A program made the position numbers and the translations under genes. A model generated the notes under the pieces. It was not told where the DNA came from, did not search any database, and saw nothing but the letters and a program-made list of their open reading frames with translations. Shown piece after piece: positions 20,929 through 31,095 of a stretch of DNA of 64,000 nucleotides; the stretch's first letter is position 1, and each line of letters starts with the position of its first letter. The stretch lies in the NCBI GenBank assembly GCA_905182455.1, contig CAJJBJ010000003.1:62001-126000 (forward strand). Direction: 5' to 3'. The DNA is from an uncultured Planktomarina sp. Its GTDB lineage: Bacteria > Pseudomonadota > Alphaproteobacteria > Rhodobacterales > Rhodobacteraceae.

Positions 20929-21391
20929 TAAGAGCTTAAATGTGACCACAGGCAAGGACATAGTTTCAACGACAGGAGATGTTGTTAAGGCTAAAGAGTC
21001 ACTCTCAAGGATTGAAAAAACTTGTTCTATCGCCTCGGTATGTATCTTAGGAGCAAACTCGGGACACAATTAGTGAATTGTAGTCATATAAGCCCCATAC
21101 AGAGGTCAAACTTTCTCGCTAATCTGTTACTTGCAACATCCGCCAAACAAACTTTGTGAGCCTAGTGGAAAACCCTTAGATTCTTATTGGAACTATTCGG
21201 CCTCAGGTGGATTGCAGACAGGAATCCACGATAAAGATTATTTTGTTGCACGATTTAATGCGCCGCTCCCCCTCAATTATTTATGGTATGATCTTTAATA
21301 TATGAAATATCGAATAAATAAAAATGCCGTGATATCCACTTAATTCAACTTATTATATAACATAAATATAGTAATGAATATATTGATAATA
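20929..21391. other. 463-bp AT-rich convergent intergenic region
   Basis: No supported gene between the convergent DUF427 and recN genes, an unusually long gap for a tail-to-tail junction in this window. The last 150 bp is strongly A/T rich. One plus-strand frame stays open without a start codon for roughly 65 codons and ends at TAA 21296-21298. Its residues are protein-like (SYWNYSASGGLQTGIHD...), so it might be the tail of a lost gene. I see no terminator hairpin. Confidence 0.4.
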
Positions 21392-23046
21392 CTACCGATT
21401 CAAACCAAGTAAGGAGCGTGCAGCGCCACGTGCCTCATCTGTCACCACATCACCGGCCAGCATACGGGCAATCTCGTCGATCCGCTCATCAGGGTTCAGT
21501 AGTACAACCGTTGAAAGGGTCATCTCATTCTCAATACGTTTTTGAACCCGCCAATGCGCAGTGCCCAAAGCCGCTACTTGCGGCGAATGCGTAACGACCA
21601 AGACTTGCCCCTCGGCGCCCAATTCGGCCAATCTGCGGCCAACCGCATCTGCAGTAGCTCCCCCCACGCCGCGATCAATCTCATCAAAGATCATCGTGCG
21701 CTGTGACGCGCCCTGCGACAGGCAGACTTTGAGTGCCAAAAGAAAACGGCTCAATTCCCCACCTGAGGCAATTTTTTCCAGCGCCCCGGTTGGCGCGCCG
21801 GGGTTCGTCGCCACGGTAAAGGCGACGGTGTCCGTGCCATTCGGACCATCCTCAGTGGTGGTGATTTCGGTATTAAACACCGCACGTTCCATCTTTAAGG
21901 GAGCCAGCTCTGCAGCCATGGCTTTATCCAAAGCCGCAGCCCCAATTACGCGTGCCACATGTAAATCGAGCGCAGCAATCCTGTAAGCAGATTGGGCCGC
22001 CTCAACTTCCACCTTCAAAATCTCTAGTCCGGCATTGCCGCTGTCCAAAGTCTCAAGCTTAAGCGACAGCAATGTTGAAATCTCGGACAGCTCATCAGGT
22101 GTCACCCCATGCTTGCGCGCAGCCGCACGGATCGCAAACAGCCGCTCTTCGGTTAGCTCCAGTTCAGACGCGTTAAAATTCAAGCCGCCCAAGACAATCT
22201 CAATCTCTTGTTGTGCTTCACCAAGCGAATCCAGCGCAGCGTCTAGGGCCTCGAAAGCCAGACCCAATTGCCCATCAAGTTGCTGTGATGCGGTTTCCAG
22301 CCAGCGGGTTGCGTCCCTGATTTGCCCCTCCGCCCCTTTGCCAGACAAAGCATCAAGCGCTTTGACAACATTAGCGCGAATTTTCACGGCAGCTTGCATC
22401 ATACGCCGGCGCGCATCCAGAGCATCATCGTCCCCCGGTTGCACTTCGAGAGCCTCCAGCTCGTCCAACGTATGGCGCAGATACTCCTCCTCAGCAGCCA
22501 AAGCGCGAATTTTAGCAGTCAGCTCTGACAAAGCCGTTTGAGCCTGCGACAAACCACGCCAAGCTCCCCGGCAGGCCTCTCGCAGCGGTATGGTCTCGGC
22601 ATGCTCATCCAGTAACGCCATATGGCCTTTTACATTCAAAAGCCCCCGATCATCATGTTGGCCATGCAATTCCAACAGGGTTTCACTAATCTGGCGCAAC
22701 ACCTGCCCCGAACAGCGGCGGTCATTCACAAATGCGGTTTTCCGGCCATCTCTGGCGTTGATCCGTCGAAGGATTAACTCATCCTCAGGTTCAATTCCGC
22801 TGTCACGCAGAATGCCATTCACGGGATGATCGGGGGAATGTCGAACCAGGCCGTGACTTCGCCCTGTTCTGATCCTTGACGCACAAGTTCAGCGCGGCCT
22901 CGCCATCCCAAAACGAAGCCAAGGCAATCGAGTAAAATCGATTTTCCGGCCCCGGTTTCACCAGTCAATACATTCAGCCCGGGCTGAAACTGCAGCTCCA
23001 ACTCATCGATGATCAGTATGTCACGAACGCTTAAACCACGCAGCAT
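21392..23046 (-). CDS. recN: DNA repair protein RecN, frame broken at a C-run near 22832
   Basis: SMC-like ATPase for double-strand break repair. Walker A is LTGETGAGKSILLD near the N-terminus; a long coiled-coil middle carries the EEEYLRHTLDELEAL and related helices; the C-terminal signature SGGELSRFLLALK and Walker B MIFDEIDRGVGG complete the ATPase. The N-terminal 75 residues are in a different frame from the rest. On the coding strand, adding one C to the C5 run (22832-22836 on the plus strand) joins WFDIPP to DHPVNGILRDSG and gives 551 residues, the normal length. A homopolymer undercall is the likeliest cause. Confidence 0.93.
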
Positions 23047-23062
23047 CGCCGCCTCGCTTCGG

Positions 23063-23893
23063 TTACAGCCATTGGCCCTTGATCATCTGTCTGTAGATCG
23101 TTGTCAGCCAATTGTCACCCGCGGCCTCAGGTTTTAAACCGTTTCCACTTAGTAAAATAAGGCTGTCTTTGTACCAATCAGAGCCCTCATATTGCTTGGC
23201 CAGCACGGCACCGGCGGACTGCGCCTCTGCTTTCAATCCCAGCGACAAATAGGCCTCAATCAAGCGATAAAGGGCTTCAGGTGTTTGGGCTGTGTCTCGG
23301 AAATCTTGAACCACAACACGGAACCGTTTCACCGCCGCCGTATAATAGCCCTTTTGCAGATAATATCTGCCAACTGTCATCTCTTTGGCTGCGAGATAAT
23401 CAAACGCAAGATCAAACTTAGCTTTGGACTCAACGGCATACTTGCTATCTGGATAACGCTCTATCAACACGCGTAACTCTTGCAGGGCCTTGAAGGTGAT
23501 ACCCTGATCGCGGCCCACTTCGGCAATTTGATCATAGTAGCTCAACGCCAATATATATTGCGCATAGGCCGCATCTTCTGTGGCTGGATAAAAATCGATG
23601 TAGCGCTGTGCGGCGCTGCGGCTGTTAGGGTAATCGACTGCTTTGTGAAAGCTAAAAGCCTGCATGATCAAGCCACGTTTGGCCCATTCGGAATAGGGGT
23701 ACAGACGTTCTATCTCACCAAAATATTCGGCAGCCTCTTCGGGACGATTTTTGTTCAGCTTGTCCTCGCCAAGATCATAAATTTCCTTCGCGGAATAGCT
23801 TTCAATTAGAACAGCAGACTCTTGTTTGAGCTTCGCGCAGCCAACAATAACCGTCGCGAAAATGCAAAGAAAAATGGCGTGATGAGACCGCAT
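23063..23893 (-). CDS. bamD: Outer membrane assembly lipoprotein BamD
   Basis: 276-residue lipoprotein of the BAM complex, which inserts beta-barrel proteins in the outer membrane. A signal peptide with the lipobox VIVGC puts the lipidated Cys at about residue 19 from the ATG at 23893, which has GAGGGTCACC upstream. TPR repeats follow: YDLGEDKLNKNRPEEAAEYFGEIERLYPYSEWAKRG and IALSYYDQ-type helices. It sits between lpxC and recN, a common alphaproteobacterial order at the end of the dcw run. Confidence 0.92.
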   Translation of the reverse strand: MRSHHAIFLCIFATVIVGCAKLKQESAVLIESYSAKEIYDLGEDKLNKNRPEEAAEYFGEIERLYPYSEWAKRGLIMQAFSFHKAVDYPNSRSAAQRYIDFYPATEDAAYAQYILALSYYDQIAEVGRDQGITFKALQELRVLIERYPDSKYAVESKAKFDLAFDYLAAKEMTVGRYYLQKGYYTAAVKRFRVVVQDFRDTAQTPEALYRLIEAYLSLGLKAEAQSAGAVLAKQYEGSDWYKDSLILLSGNGLKPEAAGDNWLTTIYRQMIKGQWL

Positions 23894-23985
23894 GGTGACC
23901 CTCATAGTTTGTTCTGCAACAGAGTTAGCACAGAAAGTTTTGGGGCAAAATGAAAGAGTTTAGTTTTTTGAGCAGAAGATTGCTT

Positions 23986-24905
23986 CTATGCAAAAATATG
24001 CGTATCTTCTTGAACTAATCCGGCGCCTGGCAACCGCTGAGACATTTCAAGATCACATTCAATCATCCGAAAAGATGCAGTTTGCATGAACAGCTTGCGC
24101 AATAGCTTGTTGGTGACAGTATGACCGGCACGCCGACCCACATAGCGCCCAATAATCGGACCGCCAGCAAGTGCCAAATCGCCCATAGCATCCAACATTT
24201 TATGCCGCACAGGCTCATCCACATAGCGCATACCACCGGGGCTCAAAACCTCAGCCCCATCCACCACAACCGCATTCAACAACGTGCCACCCAGTGCCAA
24301 ACCTTTGGATTGCATCAAGGCCACGTCTGAATTTCGGCAAAATGTGCGGCTGTCGCAAAGCTCATGCACAAAACTGCCATTTGCAAGATTGAGTAATTTT
24401 GATTGTTGGCCGATGGCCGCATCCGGAAAATCAATCGCAAAATCCATTTCAAGGCCCGAAAAAGGCACCAGCGCCGCATAGGCGCCGTTTTCACGAACTT
24501 CTACAGCTTCAAGAATTTCAACAGCACGGACGGGTTGGGATTGTTCCTGTAGCCCGGCCTTCAGAAAGCCACGCACAAACTCAAGTGCGCTGCCATCCAT
24601 GATGGGAACTTCAGGTCCGTCCAGTTCCAAGACAGCATTGTTGACGCCACAGCCCGCAAGAGCCGCCATCACATGCTCAACCGTAGAGACACCCACACCT
24701 TCGGCATTTAGCAAGCGGGTACACAGGGCAGTATGAACAGCGAATTGCCAATTGGCAGAAATGAAACCGTCGCTGTTGCGATATCTGTGCGGCAAAACCA
24801 AATTCCAGTTTCAGCAGCAGCAGGGCGCACACGCAGTGTCACATCACGGCCGTCATGAAGGCCAACCCCCGTAAACACCACTTCTGATTTCAAAGTCTTT
24901 TGCAC
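23986..24905 (-). CDS. lpxC: UDP-3-O-acyl-N-acetylglucosamine deacetylase, frame broken near 24757-24764
   Basis: Committed step of lipid A synthesis (zinc deacetylase). The N-terminus from the GTG at 24905 reads [26 protein letters not shown]...GIWFCRTD. Past ATATVS the family sequence continues in another frame as [17 protein letters not shown]. Adding one base in the ATTTC region restores 306 residues, the usual LpxC length. Zinc ligands are all present: [29 protein letters not shown] and [13 protein letters not shown]. It lies downstream of ftsZ but behind a terminator, so it probably has its own promoter in 24906-25073. Confidence 0.92.
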
Positions 24906-25073
24906 AAGTGCCCCGTTATTTTAATTAAAGACTACAACCATGCAATTACCGCTAGTTTGTGTCCTCCCAAGATACAACTCACTCTTTGTAACCGTTTGAA
25001 ACATCTATGAATCAGGTCAAGCGCAATGATGCCTTGTGACGGGATGAAAATAACAAGTGCCTAATTTATAGAG

Positions 25074-25098
25074 AAAAAAGGCGCCCAAAGGCACCTTT
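25074..25098 (-). terminator. Intrinsic terminator after ftsZ
   Basis: On the minus strand AAAGGTGCC pairs with GGCGCCTTT (one G-T pair) around a TTTG loop, followed by further Ts (25079-25074). It starts 24 bp past the TGA at 25122-25124 that ends the frame-restored ftsZ, which supports that stop as the true gene end. It separates the dcw operon from lpxC. Confidence 0.8.
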
Positions 25099-25121
25099 AA
25101 ACAATTCATTGAAGATTGGCT

Positions 25122-26649
25122 TCAATTAGCCTGTCGGCGTAAAAACGCCGGTATTTCGATTCTCACATCCGCTTCGTTGCCCGCGTCATCGGTTTCGAAG
25201 GCATGGCTCGGCCATTTGCGAAGGTGGTGCAACGGCAGCTCGTTCGATAATTTCAGCCTGACCGGTCATCCGATTTATCATAGAATTGATACCAAATTTT
25301 CTTTTGGCTGGTGCCGGCGGAGGGGCGGTCCGAGGTTCAGCTGTTGCACGAGGTTCACCTCCCGGAACCCGCTCCACTGCGGCACGCAAACGCGCCATTG
25401 CTTCAGGGCTCGGAGTGCCCGGCACATGCTGAGTTGCCACCAAAGGTATTGGCTCTTCAAACACGAATGTATCCAACTCTTCCGCTTGTGGCTGATAAGC
25501 CGGAGCTGGAATATCGTCGAATAAATGCTCAGGTTCTTGCGCTACTTCTGGCTGTTCTGGCTCAAAGGGAAATTCCAAAGCCACTTGTTGATGCTCTGTC
25601 TCAACAGCTTCTTCAACCACCTCAGTAGCCGCGGCCGCTAAAGACGAGCGGCGCAATGGCAACGCAGAAGCTTGGTTGGATTGATTGGCGTCGATCCCAG
25701 TGGCCACAACAGACACGCGCATTACGCCCTCCAAAGTTGTATCCAATGTTGATCCAACAATGATATTCGCATCCGGATCAACTTCTTCACGGATCCGGTT
25801 GGCTGCTTCGTCCAGCTCGAACAGTGTCAGATCTGCACCACCAGTGATGTTGATCAAAACGCCCTTCGCACCGCGCAGGCTGATTTCATCCAGCAATGGA
25901 TTAGAGACAGCTTTGTCAGCCGCTTGGATGGCCCGGTTTTCGCCGCTCGCCTCACCTGTGCCCATCATGGCTTTGCCCATCTCGTCCATAACAGCGCGAA
26001 CATCGGCAAAATCAAGGTTGATAAGACCCGGGCGAACCATCAAGTCAGTCACACCTTTTACGCCTTGATACAAAACATCATCCGCCATGCTGAAAGCATC
26101 GGTGAATGTCGTGTTTTCATTGGCAAGGCGGAAGAGGTTTTGGTTTGGAATGATAATCAGAGTGTCGACAACCTTTTGCAAAGCCTCAACGCCCTCTTCC
26201 GCTTGGCGCATACGTTTACTGCCTTCAAACTGGAAGGGTTTTGTCACCACACCCACTGTCAAGACACCCAATTCGCGGGCGGCTTGCGCAATGATTGGAG
26301 CCGCACCCGTACCGGTGCCGCCGCCCATACCTGCTGTGATAAAGCACATATGTGCCCCAGCCAGCTGGTCCACGATTTGCTCAATACTTTCTTCGGCTGC
26401 GGCGGCGCCAACTGTGGCTTTAGCACCTGCACCCAAACCTTCAGTGACTTTGATACCCATTTGGATTTTAACCGGGGCTTTAGATTGCTGCAAAGCCTGC
26501 GCATCGGTGTTTGCAACAACAAATTCAACACCTTCAAGCTGCTTGTCTATCATATTATCGACAGCATTACCGCCTGCGCCCCCAACACCGAATACGGTGA
26601 TGCGTGGTTTCAAGTCGTCATGTCCCGGCATGGTTAAGTTTAAAGCCAT
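25122..26649 (-). CDS. ftsZ: Cell division protein FtsZ, C-terminal frame break near 25206
   Basis: Tubulin-like GTPase forming the cytokinetic ring. Starts [33 protein letters not shown] at 26649; the GTP signature [13 protein letters not shown] is intact, as is the T7 region [12 protein letters not shown] long Pro/Glu-rich linker follows. As read, the frame ends at 25186 with [10 protein letters not shown]. Removing one base near 25206 restores a continuation ending [13 protein letters not shown], the conserved C-terminal peptide that binds FtsA and other partners, with stop at 25122-25124 and 508 residues. The conserved peptide being intact in the shifted frame argues for a sequence error. 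Confidence 0.95.
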
Positions 26650-26813
26650 ATTTTTTCCACCTGCTCTGGCCGCACTGCTCTGCGGCAAACACCTATTTTA
26701 AGTATTCTAACGTGAACTTATTGTCGCGTCACGAAAAAACTCTCATTTAATACAAAATATAGCATCATAGGCATCAAATAACGCTAAATTTTGGGGCCTC
26801 ACATAGACTACTT

Positions 26814-28148
26814 CTACCAATTATCCCGAAACCAGCGCATGGCGCGGCGCAAAGGACGCCCTACCATCTGTGGTTGCGGCACTTCGAAATCCCACCACTC
26901 GTCCTGCGGGTTGGCTGCATTCAGAGCCAAACCGACGACCCCAGAGAATGCCGGGCCAGTTGCTGCTTGTGGGAGGCCTTGGACCCGAACCGGGCGGCCA
27001 AGTCGGACATGCTGACCTAAAATACGGGCCGCCAAGCCATCCAATCCCGGTATTTGGCTTGCGCCACCGGTCAAAACGATCTGCTTGCCGGGCAGATTGT
27101 CAAATCCCGCCGCATCGAGGCGGTCACGGACGTCTTCCAAGATCTCTTCCATCCTTGGGCGGATAATTCCGATCAGCTCAGACCGGCTGACTTGACGGCG
27201 ATCATGTTCCCAATCACCGCTGCTGCCATCGGTTTCGATCATTTCACGGTCATCCATACCCGTGGCCATAGCGCCGCCGTAAAGAGTTTTCATACGTTCA
27301 GCTGCAGCCGTTGGAATCTGAAGCCCCATGGAAATATCACTGGTAACGTAATCTCCACCCATGCGCACACTGTCCGCAAAAATCAGGTGTTTCTTGAAGA
27401 AGACCGAAACACCAGTCGCCCCACCGCCCATATCAATGCAGGCAGCACCCAGCTCTTGCTCATCTTCGACCAAAGCCGCGTGGGCAGACACATAGGCAGA
27501 GGAAGCCACACCCGCCAGCTCAACATCACAGCGCTTCACACAGCGGTTGAGGTTTTGAATGGCATGCTCTTGCACGGTCAAAATATGAAGATCTGCCGAA
27601 AGCTTTTGTCCGATATGGCCACGTGGATCAGTCATCCATGAGCGATCATCCAGGGTGAAGTTGATCGGTTGCGCATGCAATACAGCACGGTTTTGGCCAA
27701 AATCAGGTAGGTCACAGGCCGCAAGTACGCGGCCAATATCATGGGAATGCACGGCCTCATTCTCAGTTTGAACCTCGCCAAACACACCATAGCTGCGCGG
27801 CGCGCCGCCAGAGAAACAGGCGATCACATGATCAACCCGCACCAAAGCCATTTTCTGTGCAGCCTGAAGGGCCGTGCGAATGGCACGCTCAGTTTCAGCC
27901 ATGGACTCAATCTCACCAGAGCGTATGCCGCGGGATTTGGTTGTGGCCGCACCAATGACACGGAAGCTGGATTGCCCGGCCATTGAGCCAATGACTTCGC
28001 CTGATGAAATATCGCTTGGCCCATCAAAGCGCAGAATTAAACAGGCCACTTTGGAGCTGCCCACATCCATCACCGCAACCACCCCACGTTGGATGGCCGC
28101 TTTGCGCATCGCACGCATGGTACGTTGGGATTGATACAGGTCATTCAT
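26814..28148 (-). CDS. ftsA: Cell division protein FtsA
   Basis: 444-residue actin-like ATPase that tethers FtsZ to the membrane. The phosphate-binding VAVMDVGSSKVACLIL, the SHDIGRVLAAC 1C-type region, CIDMGGGATGVSVFF and IVLTGGASQIPGLD are in order. The C-terminus ends PLRRAMRWFRDNW, an amphipathic basic/aromatic membrane-targeting helix as in other FtsA proteins. Its start overlaps the ftsQ stop by 4 bp, so translation is probably coupled. Confidence 0.95.
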   Translation of the reverse strand: MNDLYQSQRTMRAMRKAAIQRGVVAVMDVGSSKVACLILRFDGPSDISSGEVIGSMAGQSSFRVIGAATTKSRGIRSGEIESMAETERAIRTALQAAQKMALVRVDHVIACFSGGAPRSYGVFGEVQTENEAVHSHDIGRVLAACDLPDFGQNRAVLHAQPINFTLDDRSWMTDPRGHIGQKLSADLHILTVQEHAIQNLNRCVKRCDVELAGVASSAYVSAHAALVEDEQELGAACIDMGGGATGVSVFFKKHLIFADSVRMGGDYVTSDISMGLQIPTAAAERMKTLYGGAMATGMDDREMIETDGSSGDWEHDRRQVSRSELIGIIRPRMEEILEDVRDRLDAAGFDNLPGKQIVLTGGASQIPGLDGLAARILGQHVRLGRPVRVQGLPQAATGPAFSGVVGLALNAANPQDEWWDFEVPQPQMVGRPLRRAMRWFRDNW

Positions 28149-29065
28149 TTAGCAATCTCCAAAAATGTCACACCCTTAACCTGTTTCAGGCCCGCAAGCG
28201 CTTGGGGTCGCAGACGTAGGGTGGGGCGGCGCGGATTACGAAAATCTATTAATAATATATCGCGTTCAAACAGATCTTGCGCTGCACTCAGCACAATCAC
28301 CTGCGCCAAAACCTGTTCAGGATTGGCCTCTGGAAGGGCAATGGTTTGACCGTCCAACAGCACCAAATCCCAGCGTCGTTCTCCGATCCGTACCAAGCCG
28401 CGCAAACGATCTGATATCGGCGCCGCCGTGTCCAGCACACCGCGGGCCTCGCGCAGAGAGGCAATCGCACCTTCTCCGGCAATAAGCGGTAAATGAGCGA
28501 AATCAGCGCGCAGAGGGACCCGGCGCAACATGTCACCCTTTGCAGAAATCAGGTGCAATCCTTCAACGTTGCGCCAAATAAACTCTGGCTGAATTTCCGT
28601 CACCTGTACGGACAAAAGCCCGCCAACCGAGGTGAGCACTGCGGCGCGCTCAACCGAAGGTATTTTTTCGATCCAACCGCGCATGCCCTCAAGATCTAAC
28701 TCAAATGCACTAATTGGAAACAAGTTTCCAAATTGCGCACGAATTTCCTCCGACAACAAAGGCGAAGCGCCTTCTATTGTTAGGGTTTGCAATTGATGCA
28801 CCGGCTGGTTTTGCACTGAAACCTGAGCCTCCTGCACCATACCTCGCAGATAATCGCGATTTTCGGCCTGTGACAGGAACATCCAACCCAGCCCCACAAT
28901 ACCAAAGGTTGGCAAGCCCACCCGTACCAGAGCACGAAACAAGGGTGTGAGCCACAGCCGCTGCATCCGGTAGCTGAGCAAAGATGGTGCTGGATCAGAG
29001 ACCAGAGTTACATCGTCGCGCAGCACGGAACCTGCATATTTTGGAGCCTTCATCATCGGTTGCAT
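28145..29065 (-). CDS. ftsQ: Cell division protein FtsQ
   Basis: Single-pass divisome protein: basic cytoplasmic tail, hydrophobic segment VRVGLPTFGIVGLGWMFL at about residues 47-64, then a POTRA domain beginning HQLQTLTIEGASPLLSEEIRAQF and the FtsQ beta domain with RVPLRADFAHLPLIAGEGA. I prefer the ATG at 29065 (MQPMMKAPKY); the open frame nine codons earlier lies deeper in ddl. It overlaps ddl by 13 bp. FtsQ bridges early cytoplasmic and late periplasmic division proteins with FtsL and FtsB. Confidence 0.9.
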   Translation of the reverse strand: MQPMMKAPKYAGSVLRDDVTLVSDPAPSLLSYRMQRLWLTPLFRALVRVGLPTFGIVGLGWMFLSQAENRDYLRGMVQEAQVSVQNQPVHQLQTLTIEGASPLLSEEIRAQFGNLFPISAFELDLEGMRGWIEKIPSVERAAVLTSVGGLLSVQVTEIQPEFIWRNVEGLHLISAKGDMLRRVPLRADFAHLPLIAGEGAIASLREARGVLDTAAPISDRLRGLVRIGERRWDLVLLDGQTIALPEANPEQVLAQVIVLSAAQDLFERDILLIDFRNPRRPTLRLRPQALAGLKQVKGVTFLEIAK

Positions 29066-29967
29066 GAGGCATCCTCCACCAAGAATCGGCACAATTCGGG
29101 AAAGGGAATTCCAACCGCTGTGGCCTGTTCCGGCGACAAGGAGGTGGGTGTCATTCCCGGCTGCGTGTTGGTTTCCAACAAGATCAACCCGGCAAGCCCG
29201 CGCGTTTCATCCCAGCGAAAATCTGTCCGCGAGATACCACGACAGCCCAAAACAGCGTGGGCTTTGAGAGCATACTCAAGGCAGGCTTGGAAAATATCCT
29301 CAGGCAGCTCGGCCGGCACCACATGTTTGGAACCCCCTTCAGCATATTTAGCATCATAGTCATACCAAGTGTTGGTCAAAATATCGGTGACGGTCAAAGC
29401 CCGGTCGCCCACGACCGTTGTGGTCAGCTCACGGCCTGGCGCAAAGGCTTCTACCATCACCATATCGGGCATATCAGCCGACAGCTCCGGCGGAGCCTCG
29501 GCACCCAGATCCACCAGATACACGCCAACAGATGAGCCCTCATTGTTGGGCTTGATGACATAGGGCAGCGGCATCGGGTGCGCGCCGACCAGATCTTCAC
29601 GGGCCATCAAAAGGCTATCCACCACAGGCAGACCCACACCCCGGAATACATCTTTGGTTTTTTCTTTATCCATCGCGAGTGCCGAGCACAAAACGCCAGA
29701 ATGCGTATATGGAAGCTTCATCCATTCGAGCACCCCCTGCACACAGCCATCTTCACCCCAACGCCCATGCAGCGCGTTAAACACCACATCGGGATCGGCA
29801 AGAGTCAGCTCATTTACGAGGTCAGGGCCAGCGTCGATTTCGACAACGCTATAGCCCGCCTGCCGCAAAGCGGTGGCGCATTCTTGGCCTGTAGACAGAG
29901 ACACAGCACGCTCCGCGCCGGGTCCACCCATCAATACAGCCACAGTTTTGGGAGTCCTGCTCGACAT
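29053..29967 (-). CDS. ddl: D-alanine--D-alanine ligase
   Basis: ATP-grasp enzyme making the D-Ala-D-Ala dipeptide of the peptidoglycan stem. Landmarks: VLMGGPGAERAVSLSTG, HGRWGEDGCVQGVLE, PYVIKPNNEGSSVGV and the metal-binding ILLETNTQPGMTPTSLSP. About 304 residues from the ATG at 29967 (MSSRTPK); a GTG at 29982 is an alternative. It lies between murB and ftsQ as in most alphaproteobacterial dcw clusters (ddlB type). Confidence 0.94.
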   Translation of the reverse strand: MSSRTPKTVAVLMGGPGAERAVSLSTGQECATALRQAGYSVVEIDAGPDLVNELTLADPDVVFNALHGRWGEDGCVQGVLEWMKLPYTHSGVLCSALAMDKEKTKDVFRGVGLPVVDSLLMAREDLVGAHPMPLPYVIKPNNEGSSVGVYLVDLGAEAPPELSADMPDMVMVEAFAPGRELTTTVVGDRALTVTDILTNTWYDYDAKYAEGGSKHVVPAELPEDIFQACLEYALKAHAVLGCRGISRTDFRWDETRGLAGLILLETNTQPGMTPTSLSPEQATAVGIPFPELCRFLVEDASCNR

Positions 29968-30028
29968 ACCCACTGTTCTCACTCAATATTTTGCCCTCTA
30001 TGGGGCTTTTGTTATCGCGTTTTTTACG

Positions 30029-30958
30029 CTATTGGTCGTACAAGGGATCTCCGACCCTCATTACCTCCCACTCTAACGTCAAACCACTCTTATCGTAAAC
30101 CTTTTTTCGCACCAATTCGCCCAAAGCTTCAAGATCTTTTGCGCTCGCTGATCCGGTGTTGATCAAAAAGTTCGGATGTTTGGGTGACATTTGCGCTCCG
30201 CCCATCTCCAAGCCCCGGCAGCCCGCATCGTCAATCACCTTCCACGCCTTCAAATTTTGGCGATCATCGGCACGCCCAGTCGAGCTGAAGCCAGCTGGGT
30301 TGCGAAACGTGCTGCCCGCCGTGCGGTCTTTCGTGGGCTGTGTTTCATCGCGCTTAGCCAATTGATCCGCCATTTTCTGATGCAGCGCGACTGGACTGCC
30401 AGGCCCCAAACTGCGCAACGTTACCTCGGTGATGACAAAATCGTCAGGCAGGTCACAGCTGCGATAGCCAAAACCAAGGTTTTCCGGAGTATAGGTCACC
30501 GGCGCTCCAGCCCGGTTCACTCCACGGGCGGAAACAAAGGCATCGGCAAAATAGCTGCCATAGCACCCTGCATTCATCTTCAAAGCACCGCCCATCGCAC
30601 CCGGTATGGTGCGCAGAAAGGTCAAGTCTAGCCCTGAATCCGCAGCCTTGCGCGCCACATGGCTGTCCAAAACCGCAGCCCCGCAGCGCACAAGATCACC
30701 GTCCACAGAAATATAATTAAAGCCACGTCCCAACCGGATCACCACGCCGCGAATGCCGCCATCTCGCACAATCAAGTTCGAGCCAACGCCCATAGGAAAA
30801 ACCGCCACTTCTTGCGGCAGGTCTGCCAAAAATTCAGTCAAATCTGCGTGATCTGCCGGTTGGAACAGATATTCTGCAGGCCCCCCCACGCGCAGCCAAG
30901 TCAGATCCGATAAAGATCGGTTCGGCGTTAAACGCCCGCGGGGAATTGGAAGTTGCAT
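30029..30958 (-). CDS. murB: UDP-N-acetylenolpyruvoylglucosamine reductase
   Basis: 309-residue FAD enzyme giving UDP-MurNAc. FAD-binding [39 protein letters not shown], the [19 protein letters not shown] block and the C-terminal AGSTFRNP with the active-site Ser, then the [19 protein letters not shown] segment. Normal length for type I MurB. In the dcw run it should follow murC directly, but here an EamA gene on the opposite strand lies between them, so murB-ddl-ftsQ-ftsA-ftsZ must start from a promoter in 30959-31095. Confidence 0.94.
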   Translation of the reverse strand: MQLPIPRGRLTPNRSLSDLTWLRVGGPAEYLFQPADHADLTEFLADLPQEVAVFPMGVGSNLIVRDGGIRGVVIRLGRGFNYISVDGDLVRCGAAVLDSHVARKAADSGLDLTFLRTIPGAMGGALKMNAGCYGSYFADAFVSARGVNRAGAPVTYTPENLGFGYRSCDLPDDFVITEVTLRSLGPGSPVALHQKMADQLAKRDETQPTKDRTAGSTFRNPAGFSSTGRADDRQNLKAWKVIDDAGCRGLEMGGAQMSPKHPNFLINTGSASAKDLEALGELVRKKVYDKSGLTLEWEVMRVGDPLYDQ

Positions 30959-31095
30959 TGCGATAGGCCCTCAAGTGATCGTCTTTGCTTAGACCGGATC
31001 AGAGGTTTCAAGTCAAAGGGCAAGCGCGAGCTTGCAAAAACACTCTGTACATCGCGCACGCAAACTGCTCCATCAGTTTGGAATGAGGAGACGAG

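Noticed and set aside
31020-31035. GCAAGC-GCGA-GCTTGC hairpin upstream of the EamA gene
   Set aside because: Six-bp arms are short, with no T-tract and no link to a promoter element; it may be chance.
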